A stretch of DNA of 64,000 nucleotides, from NCBI GenBank assembly GCA_921293015.1, contig OV121096.1, forward strand, positions 23,447,729 through 23,511,728. The letters run 5' to 3'. This DNA comes from Phorcus lineatus (taxonomy: Eukaryota > Mollusca > Gastropoda > Trochida > Trochidae). The notes beneath the pieces were generated by a model. That model saw only the letters and a list, made by a program, of their open reading frames with translations, made no database searches and had not been told where the DNA came from. The position numbers and the translations under genes are program-made. Of the stretch, positions 42,732 through 56,212 are shown in pieces (position 1 is the first letter of the stretch; each line of letters opens with the position of its first letter).

Positions 42732-42749
42732 ATGGCGAGAAAAATTGAG
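42732..42749 (+). CDS. Possible first coding exon (MARKIE) of a gene running to the right
   Basis: ATGGCGAGAAAAATTGAG followed by the donor GTGAGA at 42750. The start context is good (AACATGG). This is an ATG-to-donor mini-exon as often seen in genes with a long first intron. Supporting context: the next 21 kb is poor in young transposons and has no other gene. No downstream exon with matching phase 0 was found in the window, so it is a weak call. Confidence 0.28.
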
Positions 42750-44780
42750 GTGAGAATAACTTCGTTTAATGTAAAAAATGTGAGTTTATTTGACTATCTA
42801 CGAGTCTATGAAAATAGACTACATATACTGAACCTATTTATCATCCATTCCACATATTGAAGAAACCTGATTCCGTCGCATGTCCACAAGAATCTTAGAA
42901 CATCTCCCACGGAAGATAATTTCAGTTCCTAAACTGATCTTATGTCACAGAGCGCCAATATTATCCCTACCTTCTTGTTTCTACACTCATGCTCGCCCTC
43001 ATACTGTTGTAATACGCGTCATGCATGCTGCAATGTAGTGGATTTATTAATATCACCAATAGTTTGGTCTTCGTATCACCTTGCCGAACATCCATCCTCC
43101 ATTTCAGCCTGTTGACTTCCATAAAATCACTTTCGGAATCTCCTGCACTGTCAGATGTTTATTTTATCTTTCTATAATGGAACTGTTAGACAATTCACGT
43201 GTGATGCTTTGATGCATATTGCTTGCATGTATATGCAGCTTATTGAATGTAGTTGCAAATTCAAATTTTATAGGATTATCTGAGAATAGAAACAATGGAA
43301 TCTGCTGGCTACCAAATGTTTCCATTGTGGATATAGTTTTGTTAATCACAACTGAACATTTTGTTGTGTGGCCCAATTCTAAAAGGTGAATGAATGTTAC
43401 TTTTTGTGGATGTTATAAAATTAACATGTTATGTTGCTCTATCTCAGACCAATAATTTCTAATATCCTATTTATTTACCAATTTATTATCAGATATTATT
43501 GTGATTTGATTTTGTTTATATCTGGTTAATTGCCATAAATGGAAAATTCAACTGAAACTTTGATCTAAAAAATTTGTCAGATTTACTTAAAAGTGATAAT
43601 GTTTGATCATAATATTATTCAACAGTCAGTGGTTTGAATTGATATGACAACTTCAATTCAAGTCATCTCTTACAAGTATCAACTACTAATGGTGGCAAAG
43701 TATAAAACTTAAGCATTTTGCCAAGTTGCAAGGAAAAAAATATGTATATAGGCTTTGAGTTTATGCTGTGTATTTTAACATATAAATGTGATCCATAGTC
43801 TTGTATAATACATTAAGAAACAAGTTTTTACTTATAACATTCTATATATTTCTATATATAATACATGGTATAAATGAACACACTTGTTATTACTTTTGCG
43901 TCTAAACCAAATTAGTAAAAAGTTTGAAATAGGATTGGACAATGGTGACTGTGTGTTTTAATTCAAATTAGGTATAACTATTAAGCCTAATCGAACAATA
44001 GTCAATCGCAACTTTGTATTGCGTTAGTGATAGCGATGGGCCATTGCCACCCATGATTAGGTTTGAATCCAAACAAAAATTATCTTTAAATCTGATTCTC
44101 AAGGGTTATTAAAATGATGTCATTGATGACAGTAAAAAGTCACCATAGGTTGTGTTTAAAGGATCAGTGAAATAGATTTTGTCCTTTTGTACCAAAGGAA
44201 CCAGGGTAGATAACTCTTGTCTCTAGTCACGTTAATTGTCCTAACAGCATTCAAGATTGAAATGATCTCAAATAATCTTGCTCAGCGTGTCCCAAAAACT
44301 ATCAATATTTGACTTTACTATTAATATATTAGTTATGCTTGTTTCATGTTCCTTTTCGATAAGGAACTTTTGAAAAAAAACCAGTCTCATTACAATGATC
44401 TATCATAATGTTCTGTAGTTCATTATATTGTTTTACCCCTAGCTAATATCTCGACATTATTGCTCAAGAAGCACTTAACAATGACTCTTTCACTAACTTG
44501 TATTTCACCAGATTTATTCTATCTGATAAGGAGTGATCTGTACTTCATTCATTCAGTTCAATGTCAGTGCTTTATGAAAGTACAACATTGTAAATTGAAA
44601 TTCTAAGAAGTAAACCCACTGTACAAAGTGGCCTGCAGATTTCTTTCTATGTATCACAATAGAGTTAAGGCAGATACACCCACTGAAATGGTACAAGAAG
44701 CCATTAGTTATGTTAAACATTTTGAATGCATTGTTAGTGATAGATTATGCTAGCACTGGGCCAAAGAGATTGTTGAGGCA
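42750..44780. other. AT-rich non-coding DNA, possible intron
   Basis: No exons, transposons or arrays recognised. Confidence 0.35.
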
Positions 44781-44804
44781 TAGCGAGATCCCTTGACTGA
44801 ATAA

Positions 44805-45420
44805 TAATGAAGTCTGTATTTTCATGTTTTATGCGATAAATCAAAGTCTATTAATAGTTAATATTACTTGTAAATGTTTCATCTAATGATATTTGATCAA
44901 CACAGAGAGATCAGTTGAAAGTGAAGTAATGAATTCTGTATTTTCATGCTTTTTGTGATAAATTAAAGTCTATAAGAAGTTTATATTACATGTTTCACAT
45001 GCTGATAATAGATCAAATTTGGGGAGATCAGTTTATTGTACAGTTATGAGGTCTGTATTTTTATGCTTTATACAATAAATCAAAGAGAAAAAATTAATGT
45101 GACATGTGTTTCATTAGAGGATATTTTAACATTGCATTTTATGTGATGGTAGATGAATAAAAAAATTTAAGGTGTACAGTAATGTTTCACTATTACAGAT
45201 CTATCCTGAAGGATTCAATTTGATCATTGTGTAGAGATTAGTTGATTGTACAATATCATTATCCTTATATGCCTTATGTGGTAAGTTTAAGTCTAGATCT
45301 TGACTTTACTATACATGTATTTCATATGATGGTATTTGATCATGGCATTTTATATTTGATAGATAAACCAAACCATTTAAAATTACTGTAACGTTTCACT
45401 ATTACAGAAGTTGCCTAAAG
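44805..45420 (+). repeat. Old diverged tandem array, unit about 120 bp
   Basis: Recurring block order: (G/T)TCTGTATTTTCATGCTTTAT, GATAAATCAAAGTCTAT, TGTTTCATNTGATGATATTTGATCAA, GAGATCAGTTGA. Starts near 44811, 44935 and 45051, with two more degenerate units around 45170 and 45255. Confidence 0.65.
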
Positions 45421-47645
45421 TACTTCCTTATTAAAAACTACTGACTTTTTAACTCAGCTAAGTTGATGTGTCAAGTTCATTGAATGAAAATGTCAATCCA
45501 TGATGTTGTGGTATGTATCTTAATACTTATCGTTATTACAACTTATTTTAAAATTGATAAGACTGATACTCTGCTATTAGTTTAAAAAGATAGGAATAAG
45601 ATGCCAACCCTGCAACTGTTTTGTAATTACTGTTTTCTTCTTTCTTTCCAGTAATATCAGCTGCACATTTAAGGATTGTCTGGTTTATGCCAAGTTATGA
45701 TTTTGATATTGTTTTGCAACAAATTGCATTAGGTATGATCCCAGGGATTGACAGTGGGTCATTTTTTGGTTTTTTAGTCGTTTTCATAACTTGGTTAAAT
45801 TTCTTATTTGAATGTGCAGAATGGCCCATGGCCCCCTACCTTTCACAATCACAGGATCCTATATCTTTCTACGCTATTTGATTTTGGCTCATTATTTGTA
45901 CACTTATCAAATGGAAACAAACATGAAAATTTTGCCTCATTCATGTAAATTGCTTCATTTTGTTACGATACATCTACATGTTTATCCTTTCTCCTGTATA
46001 CTGTTGATTCTTGACACAACAGATATACACAATCAGCAATATACACAAGTCCATAATGAAATCTTAAACAACAATGCACTCCTGTGTTAATTCATTATTC
46101 AAGTCCACATGTGGAATCCACGAACTGTACACTGGCCTCATCTAGAAAAATTCTAATCCAAATATTCAAGGCATGTTTGATGGGCTGAGTTTAAATAAAG
46201 AGATCAAGTTTAAATAAAAATAATCAGGTTGTTTTCCCAATCTTATTAAGTGCTTGCAGAACAGATGCTAACGGATATGAGTTCAACATGTGTCGCTACG
46301 CCTTCGTCTGTTGCAGGCAAACCCTTGTTATCATTTGACCTGTAAATTTCATTCGTTTATGTTTTTTTAAGAGTTGAGTTCAGAGATACCTTTTGGTTAA
46401 AACGTTTTTAGAAAGCATTAATTGACTTGTGTAGGTTGAAAAATATTTGCTATAATGGATACCAATTGTAATTGAAGATCTCTAGTTAAGCCAGGTTTTA
46501 TAAGTGATCCACTGATTGAAAAATATATAAAAAATTATTCCTGCTCTCAAATAATTAACCGGTAAAAATAAGTTATTGAAACTGAAAAGAATAGAAACTA
46601 ACCTTTCAATTAGGCTATTGTTTTAGCTCATGGTATGTTTTATCTAAGTTATCATTCTCAGATTTGTACTTAACTTATTACATTACTTCTGATTTAGCAT
46701 TGTTCATGAATCATGCAAATTTTGTGCTGACTTGTATCAGAATGTGACAGTTTTAACTTATGAAATAATGTAGGTCAGGTGATGTATTTGAATTTGAAAT
46801 TTGATATTGTAATGGTAATCTTGTATACTAGCAATCCACAAAAGATAACACCTTTTAAAGGCTAATTTTTCTGTTGAATTTATTTTTCATCAATCGGATC
46901 AAATTCATATATACCCCATATATATGAGGGGGTATGACTTCTCCAATTTCAGGAAGTGACTTAACTGCAGTTTAACATTTCAGCATGTAGATGTATTACT
47001 CAAAGGTTGCACTTTTTAAAAATTCTGGTTGTATGAGAAGATCTCTCTTCAATTTTTTGTGACTGGTTGATTCTGTATTTCATGAGTCTGTTGTGAGAAA
47101 ATTTTCACAAAATGTACATAGACTTGATAAAGCTCGGATGAACCTGAAAGTAAAGTCTCAGATTTAGAGTTAAATTACAGACTCTGATAGTCTATTAAGA
47201 AAAATATTCTTCACCAAGGTTTCTAAACATTTTTGGACCAAACTACCTGTTATATGATCTTGGACCATGAACTGCTAGACTTTATAACTATCCTGCTCCT
47301 TCTCCTATGAGAGCACGTACAGGCTGTTTCAGTGTGAAGGCATACTTTGAAGAATTTCACCCCCAACCTTGTGATAATTATCCTGAGTTTCCATGTTCAC
47401 TGATAACTGATTCAAGCCCGGGTCATACTAGCAGTGGAGGCTGGGGAGGTCACGATGAACATTTAGTGTTTATTTATGGCTCCCTTCTCGGATAATTCCA
47501 ACAATATTCCCAGGCAGCAGCTGCCATCTCCGACATACTTTCTAAATGTACCATCACCTGGCTTCAGGAAATTGAACCGAAAACAAAATTGTTGTCAAAA
47601 CATGCAATGCACTTTGTTATTATGACATGGCTATATTTAATGCGA
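45421..47645. other. AT-rich non-coding DNA
   Basis: A good acceptor-like tract (CTTCTTTCTTTCCAG ending 45651) is followed by a short frame, but its phase does not fit the putative exon at 42732 and there is no similarity. Nothing else is recognised. Confidence 0.3.
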
Positions 47646-47649
47646 AGAT

Positions 47650-47990
47650 TTTATCAGGGCATTTTCTTTGGAAACCTTTATACCGGTACATATAATAGAT
47701 GATCATAACCAAATCCAGTTGAAACACGTATGCTTTTATATTGAGTCTGCGACATGGTTGTTTTTAGTTCTACTGTGCTGTTCAGTTGTATCAGGGTATT
47801 TTCTGTAGAAATCTTTCTACACAGTTGTAGATACATAGTTATCACCATATTCAGTTGAACCATATTGATATGCAGTTTTATATTGTGATATGATTATGTT
47901 TAAAGGGACGTGCTATTAAGTTATTTCCTGTGGAAAAGTTTATACATACATGTTTCAATTCAGGATTATCACCAAAGGGAGCTGAATCTT
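47650..47990 (+). repeat. Old diverged tandem repeat, three units of about 130 bp
   Basis: TATCAGGGCATTTTCTTTGG (47653), TATCAGGGTATTTTCTGTAG (47789) and TATTAAGTTATTTCCTGTGG (47917) each lead into AAACCTTTATACC/TACATA, GATCATAACCAAAT/ATCACCATATTCAGTTGAA and GCTTTTATATTG-type blocks. Confidence 0.6.
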
Positions 47991-50900
47991 GATATACACT
48001 TTTGTATCAAGAGATTGTTGTCTTTGATAGTTCCATTACAGTGCTTTTGGCCATGAGGCCTTTTCACGAAATAAACTAATCACACAAACAAAAACAAAAA
48101 AACTTGTAACAAAAAGTACAGTTCTATTATGACATTTGACAAACCTAGGGACAATCCTGTCTATGCGTACATGTTATTGATGATTATACTTAATACTGTT
48201 GAAACATTTGATAGTAACGTTTTGGTATATTCAAATTTGCACATTCATTTATTGAAGTGATGTCATTTATCAGTGCTTTGAATGGTGAAAGCCTTCCTTT
48301 GTTGATTTGTTGATTAATTATATGTAAATTTGTGGATATTCCAACACTATATATCATATTATGATAAAGTTGTATAATAAAATCAAGTAAAGCATTTTAA
48401 AAACATATAATTTACATAATGCAAAAAACCCTGACACGGCTGACGCTCTTGAAGATGATCAAAAACCCTCATGAGGTATCACTAGAGATCTAGTGTTTAG
48501 TTTAAGAGGCAGCTTTTGTATGTGTGTGGTGACTGCTTTTGGGTTAGGTCATATTGCAAAGTTGTTTTCCCTGTATTTTGTAAACTGTTATCAGTCAACT
48601 GTCAGTAATAATGCATCTTAATCATTTTTTCTACAAGTTTTGAAACTAAATAATTGGGTCAAATGTCAAGGAGTCTTGAAGACCTAATTGTTGCAGCGGC
48701 AGTCCTATTTATCTTATGTAATAGTCAAATGATTAGATTTTGCACCTTTTTATGTCATAGAAATACACATATTGTCTAAAATGATTAAACTCGTCCATGT
48801 AGATTTTGAAATGTTTGGGAAGAGAGGGGATTGTGGAATTTCATCATAAGATTTGCATTTTAACATCAGGACCATACCATTCCATGTCAGTATAGGTGTT
48901 TAATATACTATACATACAGATACGTATTGTCAGAATAAATATCACTTAATAAATACTACTTTGTATCAGTACAGCTCTTGAATGGGATAATGCTTTGAAA
49001 TTTAAAAAAAAAATAGCTTGAAAAATATTGATTGAAATTTTGATGGCTGTGTTGATATTGAGTGAGCTGGCAAGTTTAAACGAGTAAATAATAATGAATA
49101 CAGAGCATGACTCACCATCCACAAATGTATGTCAGCATGGCTCTCAGGGAATCATTGCTAGATTGAAAGACAGTGTTTGAAAGGGAAAAATACCTAATTG
49201 TACTTTTAATTATCTTTTTTTTATCAGCAGCGGATAGGATATGTTCATATAAACCATGTTATGGGATTTTATGTGATTAGATGTGTTACATCAATCTGAT
49301 GTCTATAGGAAAAATTAATCTCATTTTATAAATGAATAATTGATTGAATAAATATGAAGTATATGCAAGAGTCAAACAATAGAAGTGTAAAGGAGAATAT
49401 GAATAACAATGTAAAATTTTGCCCAGCCAATTTGGGCCCATTGACACTAATTTACTTAAAATATACATGATAACATGTCCTTATGTTACTAAGGAATGAA
49501 GTAAAGCACTGTTGCTAGTGTGTTAACATTTGAATTACAGACAATGTTAAAAGACGGCAGATTATTTCAATATCCTTAAATAAATCCAATAAAGATATTG
49601 ATTTGGACAAATTAGGTCTATGATCCTTATGATATACCAATCTAGTATCCATGCAGAACCAATGTAACATACATATATGTTTTTATACACATACACCGAA
49701 AAAAAATTGACATGTAAATATCATGTAAAGTGGTGTTGCATCGTGTAATATGGTGTAATATCATACGGTGTTATATAATATATTTCTTGACCATTTGGTT
49801 TATGATATACCAGTTGAATTTCTAATCTAAAGTTGTCAACTTGACTACATTACTTTTTAATTCTAATATCATTAAAAGATAAGAATAATATTACATATCC
49901 ACAAATGAACACAGATATATTTTCTAGTTTGTACGTATCACATTACATGAAATACGTGGCTCTGATTTCACCCATCAGGGAAAGGATTCTTATAGCCTTT
50001 AGGAAAATGTGCATTGCTCACATACAAGATGTACCTTGACAATTATTGACAGGTATTGTTCACCTTGACAGTCGTCAACAGGTATTACATCATCGCTGCA
50101 CTTCGATCTCCAACACTCTTTATTCAACAGTCAGGGACGTGTTTGAGAACTCTCTTATTTGCTGTATTGATGTTCAGGCGTTTGCTTGATGTGACAGTCT
50201 CCCCTTGTTCATTGTTTAACCCAATTTACACTGGAGTATTTGCTTTTACTAGTATATATGGCAGAGGGAAGGTTAAGTCTTTTTCTATGAAACTAAGTTA
50301 TGCCAAACAAATGATAAAACTATGAGGTGATCACTCTCTAACTAGGCGGTCATTTTGCCAATTCTGAGCATGAGAGATCTTTTACAATGGTTTAGGTAAC
50401 CAACACCTATCTCAAAATTTTAATAGACATCAAACCAAAAAGGTGGTCAGATTTCTTTAAGATCATGTCTTGGAACATCACTGCCAGATCCATTCCAACA
50501 TTTATTTCTCGGCATAAAAACCTGTCTTTTATATTGGTCTCTTGGAAACCTATGGTGTATTACATTCTTCGTATTACCTCTTGTATTTACCAATGGGTAA
50601 TTACCGGCTCCTGCCCCATTTTTGTGAGGCAGATAAAGAGTCAATCTTTGTCTGTAAACATTCGTCTATGGCAAGCTAAATTGGTCATACTTTGCCATAA
50701 TATCCAATTCTGCAGTGTCGTGAAGGTAAAGGGTTGATCCTTACCTTCATAAATTTCTCAACTACAGCATTGAGCGGCAGGGAATGGGTTAATTGTTTTG
50801 TCCATTGACTGGTCCATGACATTCCAATGTTTTAACACAGTACCCATTGTAAAAGTATGAAGGTAAAGGGTTAAACCTGTAGGGTCTTCCATGCACCGTC

Positions 50901-52050
50901 AGTGCAGATGAGATGATAGATTTTTACCTTGGCAATTATTCATCCACTAGCGAGGTGCAGCATGTTTACTCAAGCGCATCTAGTGCCGAGCGTACGACTT
51001 AGTCACATGTGTTCAGCGTTCATTGATTCCTTGTTGAAGGTTACGCAGTCATGAATAGGTAACAATTTCAAATAATATTTCATTCATGATTCATCCTGAT
51101 GGTTTATCAGAGCAATTCCTTAGGAACTGAAGGTGGGCCTATTGATTATTAATTGTTTGTCATCATATTATGTGATACAGGAACTATCATGAATGCTGAA
51201 TAATTTGGCGACTGGTTAGTTGCAACAAAGACAACCTGTTACTTGACAGACATGTATCTATGGCGTTTGCTGTGGCAGGATTGCATTGTTCTGTCCATCT
51301 ATAGTCTGTATTCAAACTCTTTGTCTCCAGTGAAAATAGTTTTTGTTGGCATTTCTCTGTGGTTTAACTGCAGTGATAGAGACTACATACTTTCATCGAT
51401 GCCCAAATAATGATATTTTGTTGTTGTTTTTTCTATATAAAATGTGTATTTTCTTTTCACTTACAGCTATTTTTCTTAAAAAGCGAAGGAGTGGCAATTC
51501 ACTGGTTATAAATTGATCAATTTATTTACGAAAAAATAATTGTCTAATGTGAAAAAAGATGAATTTCTGTAGTATAGGGATAATTGATACAATTTAATTC
51601 AGTGATTTAAAATTCTAGTTTGTAATCTTGTGAAGTTATGATGAAAATTTCTGTATTGCTTCTGTTCAACGAAGAAGTTTTCACTTCATTGTATCATAAT
51701 GATTAATTCAAGAATACTCCGACACAAAATGCAGATTTTCCCTCTAGGGATGAATTATCATATGAATGTTTTTGTGCTATCAATTATTATTTGATATACA
51801 CAGTAGGAATATTACCAAATATATAAAAAGAACAAAAATTGAAATTATTGAAAATTAAATTTTCAGAATGAAGAATATATTTTTAACCCTTGTAGTGCTA
51901 ATTTATTATCATAACTGCATTGGTATCAGTTCAGAAGATGTGGACCTCATATTTCATGCTGCTTATTCTTTGTATCATAACAATAAATCTGATGTCATAA
52001 TCACATAGTTTTTTTCCCTAAAGATTCAGGTGACCTTTTTGGGTTTGCTG
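47991..52050. other. AT-rich non-coding DNA
   Basis: No supported exon. Short frames (50056-50325, 50465-50737) show no similarity. AAGGTAAAGGGTTGATCC and AAGGTAAAGGGTTAAACC near 50725 and 50860 echo the array at 52060. Confidence 0.35.
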
Positions 52051-52059
52051 AAAATTTGT

Positions 52060-52590
52060 TCAGGATAGGCCAGGCTCCAATTATAAGCATACTTGGATTT
52101 ACAGGTAAGGGGTTAAAATTGGTTTTCTTAGGTGTTTTATCTTTACTTTTAAGGAAGGAGTCATGAAACCTAAGTTTTCCTTGAGGTTACAAGAAAAGGC
52201 CATGCTCCTTCCAATTATTTATGCCTGGATAAAAAGGTTAAGGGGTAACATAAGTTTTCATGGATGGTTTAATGTCACTTTTGAGGCGAGAATTATGCAA
52301 CCAAATCATCTCTAATGTTTCCAGGATAGGCTAAGTGCAAATAAAAACCATATATGGAATGACAGGTAAAGGGTTAAAAGTAGTCTTCCCTGGATGTTTT
52401 ACCTTCACGTTTGAGGCAAGAGTTTTGCAACCTGTGATAGATTTAAAAATATCCCTAAGTTGACCAGGATAAGCCAACTTCAATTGAATTATAAGACTAA
52501 GCATAAGCAGTGAAGGGGTTAAAATAGGTTTTGCTGAATGTTAAAGGTTCTGTTTTAGGCAGGAGTTGTGCAACCTGCAGGATGCATTAT
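52060..52590 (+). repeat. Old diverged tandem array, four units of about 120-150 bp
   Basis: Each unit carries CAGGATAGGCCA, ACAGGTAAGGGGTTAAAA, TGTTTTACCTTCAC and TTGAGGCAAGAGTTNTGCAACC. GGGGTTAAAA-like positions are 52109, 52229, 52367 and 52517. Divergence is roughly a quarter to a third of bases by eye. Confidence 0.68.
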
Positions 52591-53773
52591 TGACTGAAAA
52601 TAACAGGTTCTTGCATGCATACTCATCATGCAGTTTTCATTCTTGTTGTCAGAAATAGCCCTCATCTAGGCCTCACTCAACCAGGCACACACAGTTTATG
52701 CCTAAGGCTTATTGCCAGCATAATTTTCTCAAAGAAAAATACTAACATGTGAACCTTATGGCGACCCCATCTTTCAACTTCAAAGACTCCTGGTAATGTC
52801 ATGTAATCAGCATTTTGTTTTGAGATATGCGATTAATCACTTGACTTTGTTTACGAAATGTATACAGTTGTTGTCGTTTACAGAAAATTAGTAAAATTCA
52901 AGTAATGCACTAATTTTTCTCTTTCCTTACTGTTTTATTTTTGAAACTTTGAAAGATATTCTGTTCTAGTTATTAAAATTTTAAGAATGAAGGTTCTCTT
53001 TTAAGATATTTGCTAAACTCATTGTTCATTTATCTAAAGAAATGTTAATCTGTGACAGTACTCAGATCTCAGTCTGTTGCCTGGACCAGTGATGTTCAAA
53101 ATACAGCAAATAATTACAATGCACCATGTATCAAACACCGACCAAGTTGCTTTGAGTTCCTTGTTGCAATTATGCAATAACCGAGAAAAAGAAATTCTTT
53201 CCATGGCAGTGTTGAGAAGAGCTTAGAATTTGGGGAAACAAAACGTCCATTGTTGTTTTTCAGCCTAATTAACCGATAAAAGATTTTTCTCGAATCGTTT
53301 CATGTCTGTTTTTCAAGTGAAGTTTTTGTTTCAAAACCATGTGGTCAATGGCCTGCCTCTTGGAAGGAAGAGATTCAGAGCAAGGCAATTCAAGCATCTA
53401 TTTCAAAATTAAACACACATGTATGTTTAAAAGTTTTTTTGACAGGGATAACATTGTGACTTATGCTCCATGTCATATCAAGAGGTATGGTTTGGGATCT
53501 CCAAATTACATGCTGTAGGGTACTATTCTACTTGCACAGTTTTGGGTGCCATGCTACATTAAATTCATTTTAGTACTACCTAAGGTTCATTAATTCCAGA
53601 TGGTTTCAAATTTTCTTTTAAAGTTTTGAACTTGCCTTAGTCAAAACTTTCCCAGGGGAGAAAAGAGTATTTGCCAAATTTGCCCCAGTCAAAGTTGGGC
53701 CAGCGGAAGAATTTAGTCTGTAACACATTTTTCCTGCTGCATAAGGATTTCTTTTCTTTTAAGTTAACGGAAT
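52591..53773. other. AT-rich non-coding DNA
   Basis: No exon or element recognised. CCAGGGGAGAAAAGAGTATTTGCC near 53650 has no clear meaning. Confidence 0.35.
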
Positions 53774-56212
53774 TTAACCCTTAAGATGCGGGTCCCGGAA
53801 TATTCCGGGATGAAATTAGCTTTGCCCGCAAGTCCTCTTAGCGGGATGCGAGTAGCACACTCTATTTTTCTCACGCTAACTAATTATGACCGCGGGTCCT
53901 GGAAATTTATTGCCTAGCAGTAGTCTCAGTTCAACGCTTGTATTTTCGTTCCGGCTGCCGCTAAGCAACCGTGTTTTGTTTCGTTGGTGTTCTAAATAAT
54001 GCGCGAACATGCTCCGAAAGTTATGAGAGTATTGATAATGTTTATCGTACCGAAAATAAACGTTAAAATCACTCAATTTTTCCCCACTCCCCGCCGCACG
54101 TGCTAATAGCCTGTGGGCACTTTCTACCCTCTCGCACGAGCTTACCGACCCGCGCATGCTATCGTTTACTGAGACGCGTGCATTTTGACCCTATGCACGC
54201 CTTCCTATCGCACGCCCTATGCTCTGAACCCTTGGGCGTATTACAATACCGGTTGGATCTTTTGAAAGAGCAGAAAATTGTCTTCAATTCAATATAAAAT
54301 ACATAACTACGCCACCTGAAATGAAGATACAGCATGTGCCGCAAAAAAGGTGATTTTTACATATTTTTAGTTTTACACCATTTTGTCACACCAATCTTCA
54401 CATGATGTGGTCAACTTATTTTGACAATTTTTATATTATAAGATAGAGAGAAAGATTGTCTTTCATTCCATGTAAAATTTGTACATGCGCAAAAATAAAT
54501 AAAGACACAGCAAGCGCCGCACAAAAAGCTAATTTCTCTATTCAAATCATGTAAACTGAACGGCGATTTTGACATGTGCCTTTATTTCGTTTATATCTTC
54601 TCAACAGCTAGGCGTATTTTGAAATTGATTACCTCGTGATAAAGAGGAAATAATTGTCTTCGATTTGATGTAAAAAAGTTATATGCAGTATATAAAATAA
54701 AGATACAGCAAGTGCCGCAAAATTGCGACTTTTCTTTATTCTTTGTGTTTTTACCATTTTCTCGCACTTTATATCACATAAAGTTCTCGGGACATTTTGA
54801 AATTTCATATATCAAAATATAGAGAAAAGGATGATCTTTATTTCCATATAAGATTTGTATGTAAACGAAAATCAGTAAAGACCCGACGAGCATTGCGCAA
54901 ACAGGCAATTTCTCTATTCATATCTTGTTAACCGAGAAGCGATTTTTTCAACTGCTTTTTACACTTCCTATCCATTTAACGGCAGAGCGCATTATCAACA
55001 TTTTTATATCACAATAAAGAGAAAAGGATCGTCTTCAATTCTATGTAAAATTTGCAAATTACAATGAAACAATAAAGGAGCGGTAAGTGATGTCGCAATC
55101 ATCAAAATCTGTTTTCAAATACCTGAGGGTAGAATCTTTGCAAACTATATATATTCCAAACCAAGCGGTACATATTTATCATTTTCATATCAACGTAAAG
55201 AGGAAATAAATACCTTCATTTTCATGTGTAATTTGCCCATATTTGCATCAAAATAAAACGTGTGGAAATTATGCGACAAATGTCGCGGTAAGGCGACTAT
55301 CAAAGACTTTATTCACTAGCTATACCCACGTTACGTTGGTAATAACTTCTAATTACAGTGCAAAAGATTGTTATGATTTATTTTTTCGTAAAGAAGAATA
55401 AATTGCCTTCAATTCCATATATAATTTGCATGTATACAAAGCGAATAACTTGAATTATAAAATTGGAAATAAAGACAATTTCTGTTAAGTGTGAGTGTAT
55501 TTTTCAGCGGGGATACCCCGCCTGCACGCGCTGAGCGCGTGCGTTTGCCCGGGGCTACTAGCTTAGTAATATTACTGTGGGGGTCAGAACGTTATCGGGA
55601 TTTATCACTACCCTGCTTTCGTTATTTATATCTTTCGTTTAGGATGGCGTATCGTAATAAAATTTATCGTGAAATATAGAGCAAGAAATTAGCTTCAATT
55701 CCGTATATAATTTGCATGTGTGCACTCAGTGATTAAATGATTTTATAATGTTTGAAATGAAGACAATTTTTAAAATTTAGTAAAATTCGTTCCAGACATA
55801 TTATAAAAATAATTTTTATATCGATGTGAAAAGGAACAATTCATCTTTAGTTTCGTTTTGATTTCGCGCATGCGCTCTTGGAATTTATTGAGTTATGGCG
55901 CCCGAATTGAAAACAAGTTTACTTCGGTTGTAGAAACCGTTCCAGGGGTGATAGAAATTTCATTCAAAGTGTCAAGTAAGTATCATCCATTTATAACACG
56001 GGATTCGCCGACTAGCTTTGTATAAAACGACGATAACGTCCGTATTCCGCCATGTAAACACGCCATATGTTGTTAAAACGGTCGCATCTGGCGGCGCTGG
56101 AAAATTCGGCCACAGGGGCTAATTGCGTTATTACCGTAGCGAGGCGAGTGCTGGAAAATTCAGCCACGGGGGCAAAACTGGTCAAAATAATATTCAGCAA
56201 CGGAAGGGTTAA
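53774..56212. mobile_element. 2.4 kb TTAA-flanked element carrying an internal satellite-like array
   Basis: TTAA at 53774-53777 is followed by CCCTTAAGATGCGGG; the right end is CAGCAACGGAAGGG before TTAA at 56209-56212 (reverse complement TTAACCCTTCCGTTGC). Outer zones are GC-richer (CGGAATATTCCGGGA, GCGCGAACATGC, TGGCGGCGCTGG); the centre is an AT-rich tandem array, listed separately. Near the right end GCTGGAAAATTCGGCCACAG recurs as GCTGGAAAATTCAGCCACGG 56 bp on. No transposase detected. Confidence 0.6.
54260..55870 (+). repeat. Diverged ~185 bp tandem array inside the TTAA element
   Basis: The block AAAGAGAAAAGGATTGTCTT followed by CAATTCCATGTAAAATTTGC, then AAATAAAGACACAGCAAGTGCCGC, recurs about nine times. 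Starts are near 54270, 54447, 54650, 54825, 55018, 55200, 55395, 55677 and 55830 (spacing 175-203, once 282). The longer unit contains an extra GC-rich palindrome segment (GCACGCGCTGAGCGCGTGC, 55533-55551). Confidence 0.72.

Noticed and set aside
45641-45740. Possible internal exon after CTTCTTTCTTTCCAG
   Set aside because: The open frame needs a phase-1 intron whereas the only upstream candidate exon ends in phase 0; no similarity to any protein.
53876-54157. 93-codon minus-strand frame in the GC-rich shoulder of the TTAA element
   Set aside because: No transposase similarity; lies in element sequence of biased composition.
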